Assembly: GCA_963823525.1 (NCBI GenBank)
Contig: CAWGLW010000005.1
Location: 496,001-560,000, forward strand
DNA: 64,000 nucleotides
Origin: CAWGLW01 sp963823525
GTDB taxonomy: Bacteria > Pseudomonadota > Gammaproteobacteria > Steroidobacterales > Steroidobacteraceae
Direction of reading: 5' to 3'
Shown here: positions 1 through 8,739 of the stretch, in pieces
Numbering within the stretch: the stretch's first letter is position 1
How the letters are laid out: each line of letters opens with the position of its first letter
The notes under the pieces: generated by a model
What the model was told of the DNA's origin: nothing
The model's input: the letters and a program-made list of their open reading frames with translations, nothing else
Databases searched by the model: none
Position numbers and translations under genes: made by a program

Positions 1-198
1 TTGATCGATAGCACTTTAAAAAAAGTATCCAAGTAGCGGATATAAAATAAGAAATATCACGACCGACGTGATCTTCATGCAAACGCATTGGGACGTAATG
101 CGCAGCGAAGACGCCGTAGAGCACTATTGGCGGCGGGCGAGGGCGATCACAGGGCACGCCACCGTGCGAGCGACGGACCCCGGATGGGGCGGGCTTCG

Positions 199-696
199 TC
201 AATCGCTGCCGCGACTGTAAAGACCGTCAAAAGCGGTAACCCATGTGTCGGTGGCGTCCGTGCTCTGCCAGTGCTGTCGAACCGTACCGTCCGGGTTGGG
301 CGTCCAGGTAATACGGTGGCGTGTTACGACTCCTTTCGCATCGGTGGTGCTGCCCTCGAGGATCATCTCGGATCCCCGCAGACCGCCTTCGAGCAGCAGC
401 AAGGTGCCGGTGTTGTCGACCCACGTCTGGTGCCAGCGCTTTCGGCCGACATCGTAAGCATTCAGGCTCTCACCCGAATACCCCTTGGCTGTCTGGTATC
501 GCTCGTGCAGCACACAGCCACCATATTCTTTGCGGATGCTATTGGTTCCCGCGAGCGCCCCGTCGGGCTGCATGACCTGCCACTCGCCAAGCCAGAAGTC
601 GAACTGCCGGAATTCGGGTGCATCGCAGGGTGCCGCCTCAGTGGCGCCGGCTGATGCAAGCAAAGACAGAGCAAGAAGAACCGTTATCGTGCGCAT
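199..696 (-). CDS. Secreted DUF1579-like protein
   Basis: 165 aa. Residues 1-21 are a signal peptide (MRTITVLLALSLLASAGATEA), so the product is exported. The mature part opens with FRQFDFWLGEWQV (about 29-41), the hallmark start of DUF1579-type small beta-barrel proteins, and continues with alternating strand-rich segments (WHQTWVDNTGTLLLLEGG, RHRITWTPNPDGTVRQHW). Members of this family are often periplasmic or secreted and have no firmly assigned reaction. It stands alone and is divergent from the methyltransferase downstream. The ATG at 694-696 directly precedes the signal peptide, which fixes the start. Confidence 0.75.
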   Translation of the reverse strand: MRTITVLLALSLLASAGATEAAPCDAPEFRQFDFWLGEWQVMQPDGALAGTNSIRKEYGGCVLHERYQTAKGYSGESLNAYDVGRKRWHQTWVDNTGTLLLLEGGLRGSEMILEGSTTDAKGVVTRHRITWTPNPDGTVRQHWQSTDATDTWVTAFDGLYSRGSD

Positions 697-988
697 TGGG
701 CAGCTCCGTTGGCAGTCGAACCGCCTGTTACCAGGTTACCCCCGCAGCCTGGTTTCTGAGTCGGACCTCGGATACGCGATCATTTCGGGCAGAGCAAAAA
801 AGAATTTCCACACTTCTTGTGGCGGAAGACTACATTAAGTCGTTGGCAGGCGCAGGCCCGTCGACCTGATGGCACGTAATGTTCTAACAGGCGGGAATTG
901 ATCCTTCTGTCGGCCGCGCAAGGCCGCCGGATCGTTCATGGATTGACCAGGGCGACGCAATGGCGCGCGCGATTCTTTTGGGGACCTA

Positions 989-1819
989 TTGGGTATGGCT
1001 AGTCTTGACGCGCACTATTCGGCCAGTGACATAGAGGCGCGCATCCTCTCAGCCGTTCGCGCGGCGGGACTGAACCCTGAGCAGCCGCTGTCGCCGGCGG
1101 AGCTGGGCGCGCTCGATCATTTCCATACGGGCGGATTCAACGCTTCACTCGAGCTGCTGGAATTAGCCGGGATTCGGGCCGACGATCGCGTCCTCGATAT
1201 CGGAGCGGGACTTGCCGGCTCTGCGCGGTTGCTTGCTTCCGAGCGCGGCTGCTGCGTCGATTGCATCGAGTTGTCTCCTGATTACTGTGCCGGTGCCGTA
1301 TTGCTGAACCGATTGACCGGCCTCGGAGACCGAATTGAAGTACACCAGGGCAGCGCTCTGGAGCTGTCGTTTTCCGACGATTCGTTCGACGTCGTCTGGA
1401 TGCAGAACGTCGGCATGAACATCGAGGACAAGTGGAAGCTCTACGCAGAGATCTACCGGGTCCTCAAGCCGGGCGGCAGGTTCGCCTTCCAGGAAATGGC
1501 CGCTGGAAAAACATCGACGACGTACTTTCCGCTACCGTGGGCCACGGACCCCGCGGACAGCTTCCTTGTGCCTGTCGATGAGATCGCCTCCGTTCTCGGC
1601 GAAATCGGATTCATCGCAGAATGCTTTGAGGACACGAGCGACGCGCATTTGACCCGGACTTCCGGTGCCGGGAGCGTAGGCGGAGCCGGAGCCGCGCCGC
1701 CCGGACAGCTGACTCTCGCGGTGTTCGTCGATAACCTGGGGGAAAAGGCCGGGAACGCACGGCGCAGTCTCGAAGAGGGCCAGATCCGGCTCGTCAGAGG
1801 CGTTTTCCGCGCAGGTTGA
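989..1819 (+). CDS. SAM-dependent class I methyltransferase
   Basis: 276 aa, cytoplasmic. The Rossmann-fold methyltransferase core is clear. Motif I VLDIGAGLAGSAR is at about 68-80, the acidic end of strand 2 is DCIELS (about 89-94), motif II/III is FDVVWMQNVGMNIEDK, and motif IV is EIYRVLKPGGRFAFQEM. The N-terminal stretch LDHFHTGG and the overall layout resemble the UbiE / sarcosine-dimethylglycine N-methyltransferase group, so a small-molecule substrate is likely but cannot be named. A Gly/Ala-rich segment (SGAGSVGGAGAAPPG, about 226-240) interrupts the C-terminal region. No operon partner is evident. Confidence 0.8.
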   Translation: MGMASLDAHYSASDIEARILSAVRAAGLNPEQPLSPAELGALDHFHTGGFNASLELLELAGIRADDRVLDIGAGLAGSARLLASERGCCVDCIELSPDYCAGAVLLNRLTGLGDRIEVHQGSALELSFSDDSFDVVWMQNVGMNIEDKWKLYAEIYRVLKPGGRFAFQEMAAGKTSTTYFPLPWATDPADSFLVPVDEIASVLGEIGFIAECFEDTSDAHLTRTSGAGSVGGAGAAPPGQLTLAVFVDNLGEKAGNARRSLEEGQIRLVRGVFRAG

Positions 1820-1854
1820 AGTCAGGCGGTGGCCAAGCGACCGCGCATTTAAAA

Positions 1855-2280
1855 AGTCAGACTAATATTGGGGCGATCCAGCGGATACGAGCCGGCCTTG
1901 TTCCGACCGCGGGCAATTGATCGGACCGGCACAGAACACGATTCAATCCTGCCCCAGGACGAGCAGATCCGACGGGAGCTTGTCGCGATGCTGGAGGACC
2001 CGGAGCAGAGCGAGGGCTGATTGGCTATCCGGAGACGATCGAGCGCTGATACCGAGAAATTGATTTGGTGCGCTGAGAGACAAGGGCTGTCGGGCATGGC
2101 GCTATTCGCTTAGGGCAGCTGGCTCATCGCTTCGGGCTGCTCGCGCCGTATTACTCGGTCAGCGAGGATGGGGAGGTGGTGGAGAAGGACGCCTTCGGTA
2201 ATTCCCAGTATCACAAGCCGCAGTATCGGGTTAAAGGGGATGAGGTCTACGAGACCGATGCGTTCGGTCACGTCAAATAG
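1855..2280 (+). pseudogene. Degraded coding remnants (two startless open frames)
   Basis: Two frames look coding in composition but have no start codon. 1855-2020 reads ...ILPQDEQIRRELVAMLEDPEQSEG and stops. 2077-2280 reads ...GEVVEKDAFGNSQYHKP, then QYRVKGDEVYETDAFGHVK and stops. The second carries an imperfect internal repeat, with EKDAFGN...QY echoed by ETDAFGH..., which recalls short tandem-repeat proteins with a Y-T-D-x-F/Y-G-N unit. I cannot name either family with confidence. They are most simply 3' ends of genes whose 5' parts were deleted. A very short gene starting at an unusual codon cannot be excluded for the second. Confidence 0.35.
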
Positions 2281-2315
2281 CAAGTCGGCAAAATAGAAAA
2301 ACAGCAGGGACAGCA

Positions 2316-2843
2316 GTGAATCGAAGGGAAGCGATGGGTCAGGCGCGCAGAGGAATACCCGGGTTGGTGGCCTGCGGCGTACTGGCTGGCTGCGGGGTCG
2401 GGGTCGATGAAGCGGCGCTGAGCCCGTGGACGCCCGAGCAGATCGACTCGATCATCCAGGCCACGACGAGTCCGCTGACACCTCAGGAGGTGGCCGAAGC
2501 CTACGCGCTCGGAAGCAATGCGACGAGCCTGCAGCGCGAGTTGCTCGAGCAGACCCTCATCGGCAGCGTCGTGGAGTGGGACATCGAAGTCTACGACGTG
2601 GCGCTCGTCGAGGGCCATTACAAAGTTATTTCAGAGCCCATACCGATCGCCTCAGCCAAAGCGGCGGAGTTGTTACGCGTCGTTGCATTTGTGGAGGCGC
2701 AGGGGGAAGCCGACGAAGCGTTGCTGCGCGCCGTGCGGACCGGAGATGTGATCCGAATTCGCGGGCGGGTGAGAGAGATCCAGTTGCGGACGATGCTGGT
2801 GATCTGGCCAGGGGTTGTTGTGTCGAAAGTGAGGGACCGATGA
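2316..2843 (+). CDS. Putative lipoprotein of unknown function
   Basis: 175 aa. The N-terminus MNRREAMGQARRGIPGLVACGVLAGCGVG has a basic head, a short hydrophobic stretch and a lipobox LAGC (cysteine about residue 26), so lipidation and anchoring in the inner or outer membrane are expected. The rest is soluble, acidic and alpha/beta in character. The segment RTGDVIRIRGRVREIQLRTMLVIWPGVVVSKVRDR near the C-terminus resembles an OB-fold-like strand set, but I do not recognise a family. It starts 35 bp after the preceding remnant, with a GGGACAGCAGTG stretch before the ATG. Confidence 0.6.
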   Translation: MNRREAMGQARRGIPGLVACGVLAGCGVGVDEAALSPWTPEQIDSIIQATTSPLTPQEVAEAYALGSNATSLQRELLEQTLIGSVVEWDIEVYDVALVEGHYKVISEPIPIASAKAAELLRVVAFVEAQGEADEALLRAVRTGDVIRIRGRVREIQLRTMLVIWPGVVVSKVRDR

Positions 2844-2875
2844 CCTCTGGCAGCAGTTAACACGAATGGAGCCTC

Positions 2876-3007
2876 GTGGCGACAAAAGGCAAGAAGCAGA
2901 CAGCCGGAGCAACTACTAAGAGAAAGCCCGGAAAACCGCGCGCTCCGTCGCTGGCATTGCGAGTTCCGCCGGAGGTTCTTTTGTTGGTTCTGTTTTCGGC
3001 GAGTTGA
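2876..3007 (+). CDS. Possible small basic protein (GTG start)
   Basis: 43 codons from a GTG preceded by GGAG. The predicted peptide is very Lys/Arg/Thr-rich at its N-terminus (ATKGKKQTAGATTKRKPGKPRAP) and has a hydrophobic tail (PPEVLLLVLFSAS). Lys-rich low-complexity starts like this occur in real small nucleic-acid-binding proteins, but nothing else supports expression. It may be a truncated gene start. It lies in the 302-bp gap before the large membrane protein, and I see no other gene there. Confidence 0.25.
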   Translation: MATKGKKQTAGATTKRKPGKPRAPSLALRVPPEVLLLVLFSAS

Positions 3008-3145
3008 CCAAATTCAATCGCGACAGCAAGAAGGAATAGAGCGATAACAGACGACCGCGCATCCACAGTGCAAAGATTGTCAGTTTCCTTGATCGCGGTA
3101 CTGTTCATTAGAAAGAATCTGGTCGAAATGAAAGGGAAGCGATAG

Positions 3146-4891
3146 ATGCATGCTCCGGTGCGGACTTCTGTTGGTTGGTTGGGCGGACGTCTTTTCCTCT
3201 TGCTCCTGATTCTTGTAGCACTCGTGGCCGTTGACGCATTCCGAAAGGAGTCCACGTTGCTTTGGGCGCAGATGCAAGCGTGGCTGCCGGATGCTGAGCT
3301 CGTCGGACGACTCGAAAGTGTACGAGGCGAGTTGGCCGACGCTTCAAAAGCGCAAGTTGAGTCGGCCAATAAGCGTCTGCGAACGGCAATCAGCGATCCG
3401 CCGGTTATGCTGAAGAAACAAATGGGGAAGCTTCAGCAAGAGATCAAAGCCAGAGAGGACAGGCGCCGGGAACGCTATCAGCAGGTGATCGCTCTGCTGA
3501 CCGGCGACGGAGTACGGGTCAAGGCGGACATACAGAACGAAATCGATATCTCGCTATTAACAGCGGAGCTTGAGGCTCTACGGAAACTCGAGAACCTCCG
3601 AGCTACCTTTGAGACCAGCCGACTGAGCGCTGAGGCGAAGATGGCACGCGACAAACAGCACTGGTCAGCTAAGTGCGCGGATTTCGAAAAGGCGACACAT
3701 GCTTTGCGTCGCATGGAAAGTGATTTTTCTTTCCTCATACACGCGCCATTTTCCGAGGTGCAAAGGGTCTATCAGGACCTGAGTCGCAGTCATGAAATCT
3801 TGGGACAACAGTGTCGCGTTGCCAGGAGTCACTATGACCAGGCTATGAAACGCCTGGCAATTATCAAAGAACGCGGAAAAGGAGAGGCGGTTCTGATCGA
3901 TTCGTCAGAGGCGGCGGCGTTGACGTCGTTGGATCAAGTCATTATGCAAAAGCGCGCCGAACTGGATTCGGCCAGAAACCGTGCGGAAAAAGTACAGCGC
4001 TCCGTCCGAAACGTATTTGGTAAGGCGCTTGCTATTCTCATTGGTGTCACCCTCGCCCCCATCGGCATCAAGGCGTTCTGGTATTGGGTTCTCGCACCGG
4101 CCGCCTCGAGACAACCCCCCATTCGACTCCGGCCCGGGACCCGGTCCGGGAAAGAAGACGTCATTGCCGAGGGGGGCGACGCATTGAGCAGGCAGAAGGC
4201 CTCGGCCGTGTCTCAGGAATTAACGCCTGGACCGCATGAGGAACTCCTCGTGCACCCCGATTTCCTGCAAAGCGCATCCGACCGTGGCCGGAAGAATACC
4301 AAGTGGCTGCTGGATGGCCGGTATCCGCTGACCAGTCTTGCGGCAAGGCTGGTGGCCTTGACTCGAATAAGAGCCGGCACCGGTGAGTCGTTTATCATCT
4401 CGAGCAGGAACGACCCATTCGCCGAGGTCGGGCTGATTGAATTGTCAGAGGGCGACGCGATGGTCCTGCAACCGCGAAACCTCGTCGGTGTGGTCCAGAA
4501 CGTTGGCCATCCGATTCGAATCGAACGGAAATGGCAGTTTCGACTGAGCGCCTGGATTACTTTCCAGTTTCGATACCTGATCTTCGAGGGCCCCGGCACA
4601 TTGATCGTTCAGGGATGCCGCGGCGTGCGAATAGAACGGTCGGGTAGCGGCAGGAGCATCGACCAGGCAGCAACCATCGGGTTCAGCGCAAATCTCGATT
4701 ACTCGGCCAGGCGATCCGAGCCGTTCGGTGCGTACCTGATGGGAGAGAACAGTCTGTTCTACGACAACTTTGCGGGCGAGCCGGGTGTCTACGTCTATGA
4801 GGAAATGCCATACGCCGGGAAGAAATCCGGCATTACCGGGCGTGGACTTGAGGGGCTGACGGACGGATTGTTGAAGGTGTTTGGAATCTGA
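3146..4891 (+). CDS. Membrane-anchored coiled-coil protein with AIM24-like C-terminal domain
   Basis: 581 aa. There is one transmembrane helix near the N-terminus (about 12-31). A long charged coiled coil (about 50-285) is rich in heptad-like Leu/Ala with Lys/Glu. A second membrane segment is VFGKALAILIGVTLAPIGIKAFWYWVLAPAA (about 288-318). A linker leads to a C-terminal beta-rich domain (about 385-575) with FIISSRNDPFAEVGLIELSEGDAMVLQPRNLVGVV and ENSLFYDNFAGEPGVYVYEEMP. That domain reads like the AIM24/TIGR00266 beta-helix family, but this is pattern recognition, not a proven match. The two helices would place the coiled coil in the periplasm and both ends in the cytoplasm, or the reverse. 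The start at 3146 follows AGGGAAGCG. Function unknown. Confidence 0.6.
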   Translation: MHAPVRTSVGWLGGRLFLLLLILVALVAVDAFRKESTLLWAQMQAWLPDAELVGRLESVRGELADASKAQVESANKRLRTAISDPPVMLKKQMGKLQQEIKAREDRRRERYQQVIALLTGDGVRVKADIQNEIDISLLTAELEALRKLENLRATFETSRLSAEAKMARDKQHWSAKCADFEKATHALRRMESDFSFLIHAPFSEVQRVYQDLSRSHEILGQQCRVARSHYDQAMKRLAIIKERGKGEAVLIDSSEAAALTSLDQVIMQKRAELDSARNRAEKVQRSVRNVFGKALAILIGVTLAPIGIKAFWYWVLAPAASRQPPIRLRPGTRSGKEDVIAEGGDALSRQKASAVSQELTPGPHEELLVHPDFLQSASDRGRKNTKWLLDGRYPLTSLAARLVALTRIRAGTGESFIISSRNDPFAEVGLIELSEGDAMVLQPRNLVGVVQNVGHPIRIERKWQFRLSAWITFQFRYLIFEGPGTLIVQGCRGVRIERSGSGRSIDQAATIGFSANLDYSARRSEPFGAYLMGENSLFYDNFAGEPGVYVYEEMPYAGKKSGITGRGLEGLTDGLLKVFGI

Positions 4892-4956
4892 CGGATCCCG
4901 GGCAGAGAAGTACACTGATCACCAGGTCGAATAATCGGGAGCGTAAGAATGAGGCG

Positions 4957-5043
4957 TCAGTTTGGCGATCCTGCCGAATCGCCCGCCTCCTGTTCCTTCA
5001 CGATCGTAATGATCCGCGCTTGCGTGTAGCGCTTGCGCGTCAT
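4957..5043 (-). pseudogene. IS3-family transposase OrfA remnant (N-terminus only)
   Basis: The minus strand reads MTRKRYTQARIITIVKEQEAG followed by eight unrelated residues and a stop, 28 aa in all. The pattern R-K-R-Y/F-T-x-x-x-I-I-x-x-x-K-E-x-E-A-G is the usual opening of the HTH OrfA protein of IS3-group insertion sequences, normally about 90-100 aa. No OrfB or terminal inverted repeats remain. It lies just upstream of a damaged transporter gene that lacks its 5' end, so an old insertion and deletion event is a reasonable explanation. Confidence 0.5.
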
Positions 5044-5160
5044 CAGGGGGGCTCCCTGGGGCCAAAATAAACGGAAATCTCACATGCCGCATGGGCCAGA
5101 GTACCTGTTTGCCATCAATGCAGTGCGCAGCTAGAGAAAACAAGTCAGTAAATTTGCTGA

Positions 5161-5807
5161 TTACCCGAACCGCTAACAGTGCCTTTCTCGCTGAACGACA
5201 CCTGGAACCTGATCACAAGAACGATTATCCGGTCATTTCCCAGCCCGATTTAGGTGTTTACCCGGAGCGTGAGAATGGCATCGGCGACATCCAGTTTTCG
5301 ACGTTTCTGTCGCCGAAAGCGGTGAAGGGTGGCTTGGTTCGGGGTGCCGGGGCCGTCGTGCAGCTCGACACCGCGACTGATGATCGACTCGGGCAGGGCG
5401 TGTGGGGTGTCGGGCCGACTGCGGTTGTGCTCAAGCTCGGCGACCCATGAGTGTACGGCGCACTGGTGAACAATGTCTGGTCAGTGTCGGAGGATTCGGG
5501 TCGGGGCAAGGTTAACCAGTTCCTGATGCAGCCGTTCGTCAACTACAACTTCCCGTCCAGTCCCGGCCGCTACCTCACTTTCGCGCCTATCATCACCGCG
5601 AACTGGGAAGCGGAAAGCGGTCAACAGTGGCTGGTGCCAATCGGACTCGGGATCGGGCAGATCACCCGGTTCGGCAAACAACCTGTCAATCTGCAGTCTT
5701 CCCTCTACGCTAATGTCGTGCGTCCTGATATAGCGCCGGAGTGGCAGATTCGGCTGCAGCTTCAGCTGATGTTCCCGAAGTCGGGCGGGATCAGCAGCGC
5801 TGACTGA
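5161..5807 (+). pseudogene. Outer-membrane transporter-like protein, truncated, frameshifted and interrupted
   Basis: Read across frames the product is PLTVPFSLNDTWNLITRTII / PVISQPDLGVYPE...GDIQFSTFLSPK...GAVVQLDTATDDRLG...VGPTAVVLKLGDP (stop) VYGALVNNVWS...VNQFLMQPFVNYNFP...ITANWEAES...PVNLQSSLYANVVRPD...QIRLQLQLMFPK. This is the well-known neuromedin-U-like / transporter family of about 270-aa outer-membrane beta-barrel proteins. Three lesions are visible. The 5' third with the signal peptide is missing. A one-base loss lies near 5229 (ATC CGG where ATC CCG G is expected). A TGA at 5448-5450 stands where the family has Trp (GPW). It is clearly a pseudogene. Confidence 0.75.
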
Positions 5808-5856
5808 ACGGCGGCCGTGCGATCAGATAGGCATAGACAGAACAAGCACTCGATGA

Positions 5857-6114
5857 TCCAGGTCTATCTGGTTTCCGGCGTACACGATTGAGTCGCTTCG
5901 GCAGTTTGCGGAGTCGACGGCGTTCGCAGAGGCAGAGGTTATTCACTCGTTCCTCGCTCTGCTGTACGAACTGACCCCAGCACTCGTACCCGCGTCGCCG
6001 ATGAGCGAGAGGGCTTCGACTTCGATAAAGCGCATACTCAGCGCTCGCAAGTACCGAGAGCTGCGTCGAGGACTACGCCCTGCAATAGTCGGGATGTCCC
6101 GGGATCGGTTGTAG
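5857..6114 (+). other. Startless ORF fragment, unknown
   Basis: An 85-codon open stretch follows a TGA. It has convincing coding character: SIWFPAYTIESLRQFAEST, then helix-rich sequence with FLALLYELTPALVPASPMSERAS and a basic tail ARKYRELRRGLRP. There is no ATG, GTG or TTG at its beginning, only an internal ATG, so it is probably the 3' end of a lost gene. I do not recognise the family. The flanks 5808-5856 and 6115-6444 show no other gene. Confidence 0.3.
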
Positions 6115-6444
6115 CCGTCATTCACTCTGCATGGCAGGGGCAGCCGCCCGTTCCATCGCCATCTTCCGGAGCGTCAGCGCCGGGAAGCGGCGCTGGGCAC
6201 TCCGCTTCAGGTGCGCATCAGAGTTACACCGGCCATCCGAACTCCAGTGCCGCTGACAAACCCCCATGCACCTGATTCACAGGACCGATTTCGGCATCTG
6301 GCGCGGTCTCCGGGTCCGAAGAAACGGCGCTGCTGGCTGCGTACGGGCGGCCGGGATATTGCGGCGCGCCTATCCATCAACATCAAAGCGGTGTACAAGC
6401 GGAGTACGAGCGGCAATCGCCGCACGCTACAGGGGAAATACAAA

Positions 6445-7479
6445 ATGAATAATCGTACACACCACGGCATGTGGGTTGCCGGGCTGACGGCGGCCTGTCT
6501 GCTGCTCGGCTCGTCGTTGAGTGCTGCCGCTCATGACAACGAGCAAGGGAAGGGCAAGGCCTTCCCCAAGATAATCTACACACCGAACGGGTCTGCGCCG
6601 GAAGGGTTCACGATTGGCAAGGGTACGACTGCCTATAATGGCTCGCTCGACGGATCAATCTACAAAGTGGACTTGCGAACGGGGAAAGGGAAAGTTCTGG
6701 TCGACAAGGACCCGAACGCGGATGTGGCGAACGGCACCTGTCTCGTACTCGGGATGCGTGTCGATCCCCGAACCAACTATCTGTTCGTCGCGGGGTGTGA
6801 CGGCGGCAACGCATACGTCTATGACGCAGATAGCGGGGCCCTTATCATGGAATATCAGCTGGCCGAGCCAGGCCTGTCGATAATCAATGACCTTGCCGTC
6901 ACCAGGGATGCAGTCTACTTCACCGATTCCGCTCAACCGTTTCTCTATCGGCTGCCACTGTCCAAAAATGGCGAACTTCCACTTGATGCCGGCGCCGCCA
7001 CAGCAATACGTCTGCCCGACGTCTTTGCAATTGACCCTGCCGACTTCTGTTGCGGTGCGAACGGCATCGTAGCGACGCCCAATGGAAAGGCCTTAATCGT
7101 CGGTCATTCGCTACTCGCGCAGCTCTACCGAGTCGATCCAAGCACCGGCGATGCGGAGGAAATCTACGTTGACGGGTCTCTTGACGGCTTTCTGGATGGA
7201 ATCGCGATGAAGGGCCGCACCCTGTACATCATGACCCCCTACGATCCCGCTCCGGAAGACCGGATCCAGGTGGTAAGACTGGATAAGGGTATGCGGTCGG
7301 GGAAACGCGTGGGAACCATCACCGATCCCGACCTGGATGCAGTCGCGAGCGGTGCGATCCTTGGGAATTCCTTGTACGTGAATAATGCAAGGTACTCAGA
7401 ATTTCCGGGTGGGGACACCCCATACTGGATCACCAAACTGCGCATTTCAGGCGGCCATGGCAGCCATCGCAATCATTAA
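6445..7479 (+). CDS. Secreted SMP-30/gluconolactonase-like beta-propeller protein
   Basis: 344 aa. The ATG at 6445 was chosen because AGGGG lies 9 bases upstream and a signal peptide follows at once (MNNRTHHGMWVAGLTAACLLLGSSLSAAAHD). The mature part has repeated propeller blades: DGSIYKVDLRTGKGKVLVD, NAYVYDADSGALIMEYQL, INDLAVTRDAVYFTDSAQPFLYRLPL, NGIVATPNGKALIVGHSLLAQLYRVDPSTGDAEEI and LDGIAMKGRTLYIMTPY. INDLAV...VYFTDS and the N-G-I-V pattern are typical of the SMP-30/lactonase group. The protein should be periplasmic or extracellular. The substrate is unknown. A strong terminator follows at 7546. Confidence 0.7.
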   Translation: MNNRTHHGMWVAGLTAACLLLGSSLSAAAHDNEQGKGKAFPKIIYTPNGSAPEGFTIGKGTTAYNGSLDGSIYKVDLRTGKGKVLVDKDPNADVANGTCLVLGMRVDPRTNYLFVAGCDGGNAYVYDADSGALIMEYQLAEPGLSIINDLAVTRDAVYFTDSAQPFLYRLPLSKNGELPLDAGAATAIRLPDVFAIDPADFCCGANGIVATPNGKALIVGHSLLAQLYRVDPSTGDAEEIYVDGSLDGFLDGIAMKGRTLYIMTPYDPAPEDRIQVVRLDKGMRSGKRVGTITDPDLDAVASGAILGNSLYVNNARYSEFPGGDTPYWITKLRISGGHGSHRNH

Positions 7480-7545
7480 CGACGGCGATCACAGCCGCCG
7501 CGGCAGGCACTAGAGCACAGACGGACCTGTCGCCCGCTTAGACAC

Positions 7546-7576
7546 AGCAGCCCGGCATTCGCCGGGCTGCTTTTTT
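7546..7576 (+). terminator. Rho-independent terminator after the beta-propeller gene
   Basis: A 10-bp perfect stem GCAGCCCGGC / GCCGGGCTGC (7547-7556 and 7561-7570) with an ATTC loop is followed by six T at 7571-7576. It ends the plus-strand gene 6445-7479. Confidence 0.9.
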
Positions 7577-7647
7577 CAACAAACGGCTACTGCCTGCCTG
7601 ATGCGGACCGCTCTGATGCTTTGGCTCGTTCTGACGGACGGCGTGCT

Positions 7648-8739
7648 CTAGGCCACGAGGGCCGGATAGTCGCTGTAGCCCTCCGGGCCTGCTGTATAGA
7701 AGAGATCCTCGCGGGGAGCCGCCAGCGGCGCGCCGGTCTTCATGCGCTCGACGAGATCCGGATTGGCGATGAAGGGACGCCCGAACACCGCAAGCTGGAG
7801 GAGACCGGAGTCCAGCATCGCCTGTGCGCTGGTGGCCGTGAGGTTGCCCGCCGCGATCAGCGCACCTTTGACGTGCGGTCGGAGTGCGGGGATCACGGTC
7901 TGCGGGTCGCCGGCGTTGTTCAGTTGCGGGCTGAAGGCGTCCGGCAGCATCACGTGCACGTAGGCCATCTGCTCGGTCGGCAGCGCATCGAGCAGCGCAA
8001 AGTGCGTCTCGAGCGGGTTGGCATCGATGAGATCATTGAACATGTGGCCGGGGGAGACGCGAATGCCGGTGCGTGCCGCGCCGATGGCGCTGGCAACGGC
8101 TTCCACCGTCTCCACCACGAACCGGATCCGGCCGCTCACCGAGCCGCCGTACGCATCCGTGCGCTGGTTGGTATTACTGGCGAGGAACTGGTTCAGCAGG
8201 TAGCCGTTCGCCGCGTGCAGTTCGACGCCGTCGAAGCCGGCCCCGATTGCATTGCGCGCCGCGGTAACGAACTCGTTGATCACCCCGGGCAGTTCAGCAG
8301 TCGCGAGCGCATGCGGCGTGGGAAAGTCCTGCAGTTGCTGCTGGTCGGTCCACATCTGGCCAGCCGGCTTCACCGCCGAAGGCGCCACCGGCGCGTCCTT
8401 GATCTGCCTGTTCAGCGGGTGGGCGATGCGGCCGCAGTGCATGAACTGCATGAACATCTTCGCGCCCCTGGCGTGGACTGCATCCGTCACGCGCTTCCAG
8501 GCGGCAATCTGGTCTGATGTGTGCATTCCGGGCGTCCGGCAGTAGCCCTGTCCGGCGAAGCTCGGCTGCGTGCCCTCTGAAACAATCAGTCCGGCGCTGG
8601 CGCGCTGGGCGTAGTAGTCCCCAACGAAGGGCTTCGGCACGCCCATCGCGTCGGCGCGGTTTCGTGTCAGTGGCGCCATGACGATGCGGTTCTGCAGCGA
8701 CAGGCCGGCGAGCGTCGTCGGTTCAAAGAGGCTGTTCAT
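7648..8739 (-). CDS. Old Yellow Enzyme family FMN ene-reductase (NemA-like)
   Basis: 363 aa, cytoplasmic FMN-dependent NAD(P)H:alkene reductase of the N-ethylmaleimide/xenobiotic reductase group. It has FEPTTLAGLSLQNRIVMAPLTRNRA at the N-terminus, QFMHCGRIAHP (about 98-108), and the canonical GFDGVELHAANGYLLNQFL...NQRTDAYGGS (about 168-200), in which His175 and Asn178 bind the substrate carbonyl. The late FMN-binding stretch LAVFGRPFIANPDL is also present. The start at 8739 (MNSLFEPT) is used because homologues begin about 5 residues before FxP; an upstream ATG would add 32 unrelated residues. The gene is single and converges on the terminator of the preceding gene. Confidence 0.9.
   Translation of the reverse strand: MNSLFEPTTLAGLSLQNRIVMAPLTRNRADAMGVPKPFVGDYYAQRASAGLIVSEGTQPSFAGQGYCRTPGMHTSDQIAAWKRVTDAVHARGAKMFMQFMHCGRIAHPLNRQIKDAPVAPSAVKPAGQMWTDQQQLQDFPTPHALATAELPGVINEFVTAARNAIGAGFDGVELHAANGYLLNQFLASNTNQRTDAYGGSVSGRIRFVVETVEAVASAIGAARTGIRVSPGHMFNDLIDANPLETHFALLDALPTEQMAYVHVMLPDAFSPQLNNAGDPQTVIPALRPHVKGALIAAGNLTATSAQAMLDSGLLQLAVFGRPFIANPDLVERMKTGAPLAAPREDLFYTAGPEGYSDYPALVA

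Noticed and set aside
7621..8517. A 298-codon open frame opposite the Old Yellow Enzyme gene
   Set aside because: Antisense shadow of a strongly conserved enzyme; composition rich in Arg and His with no recognisable domain.
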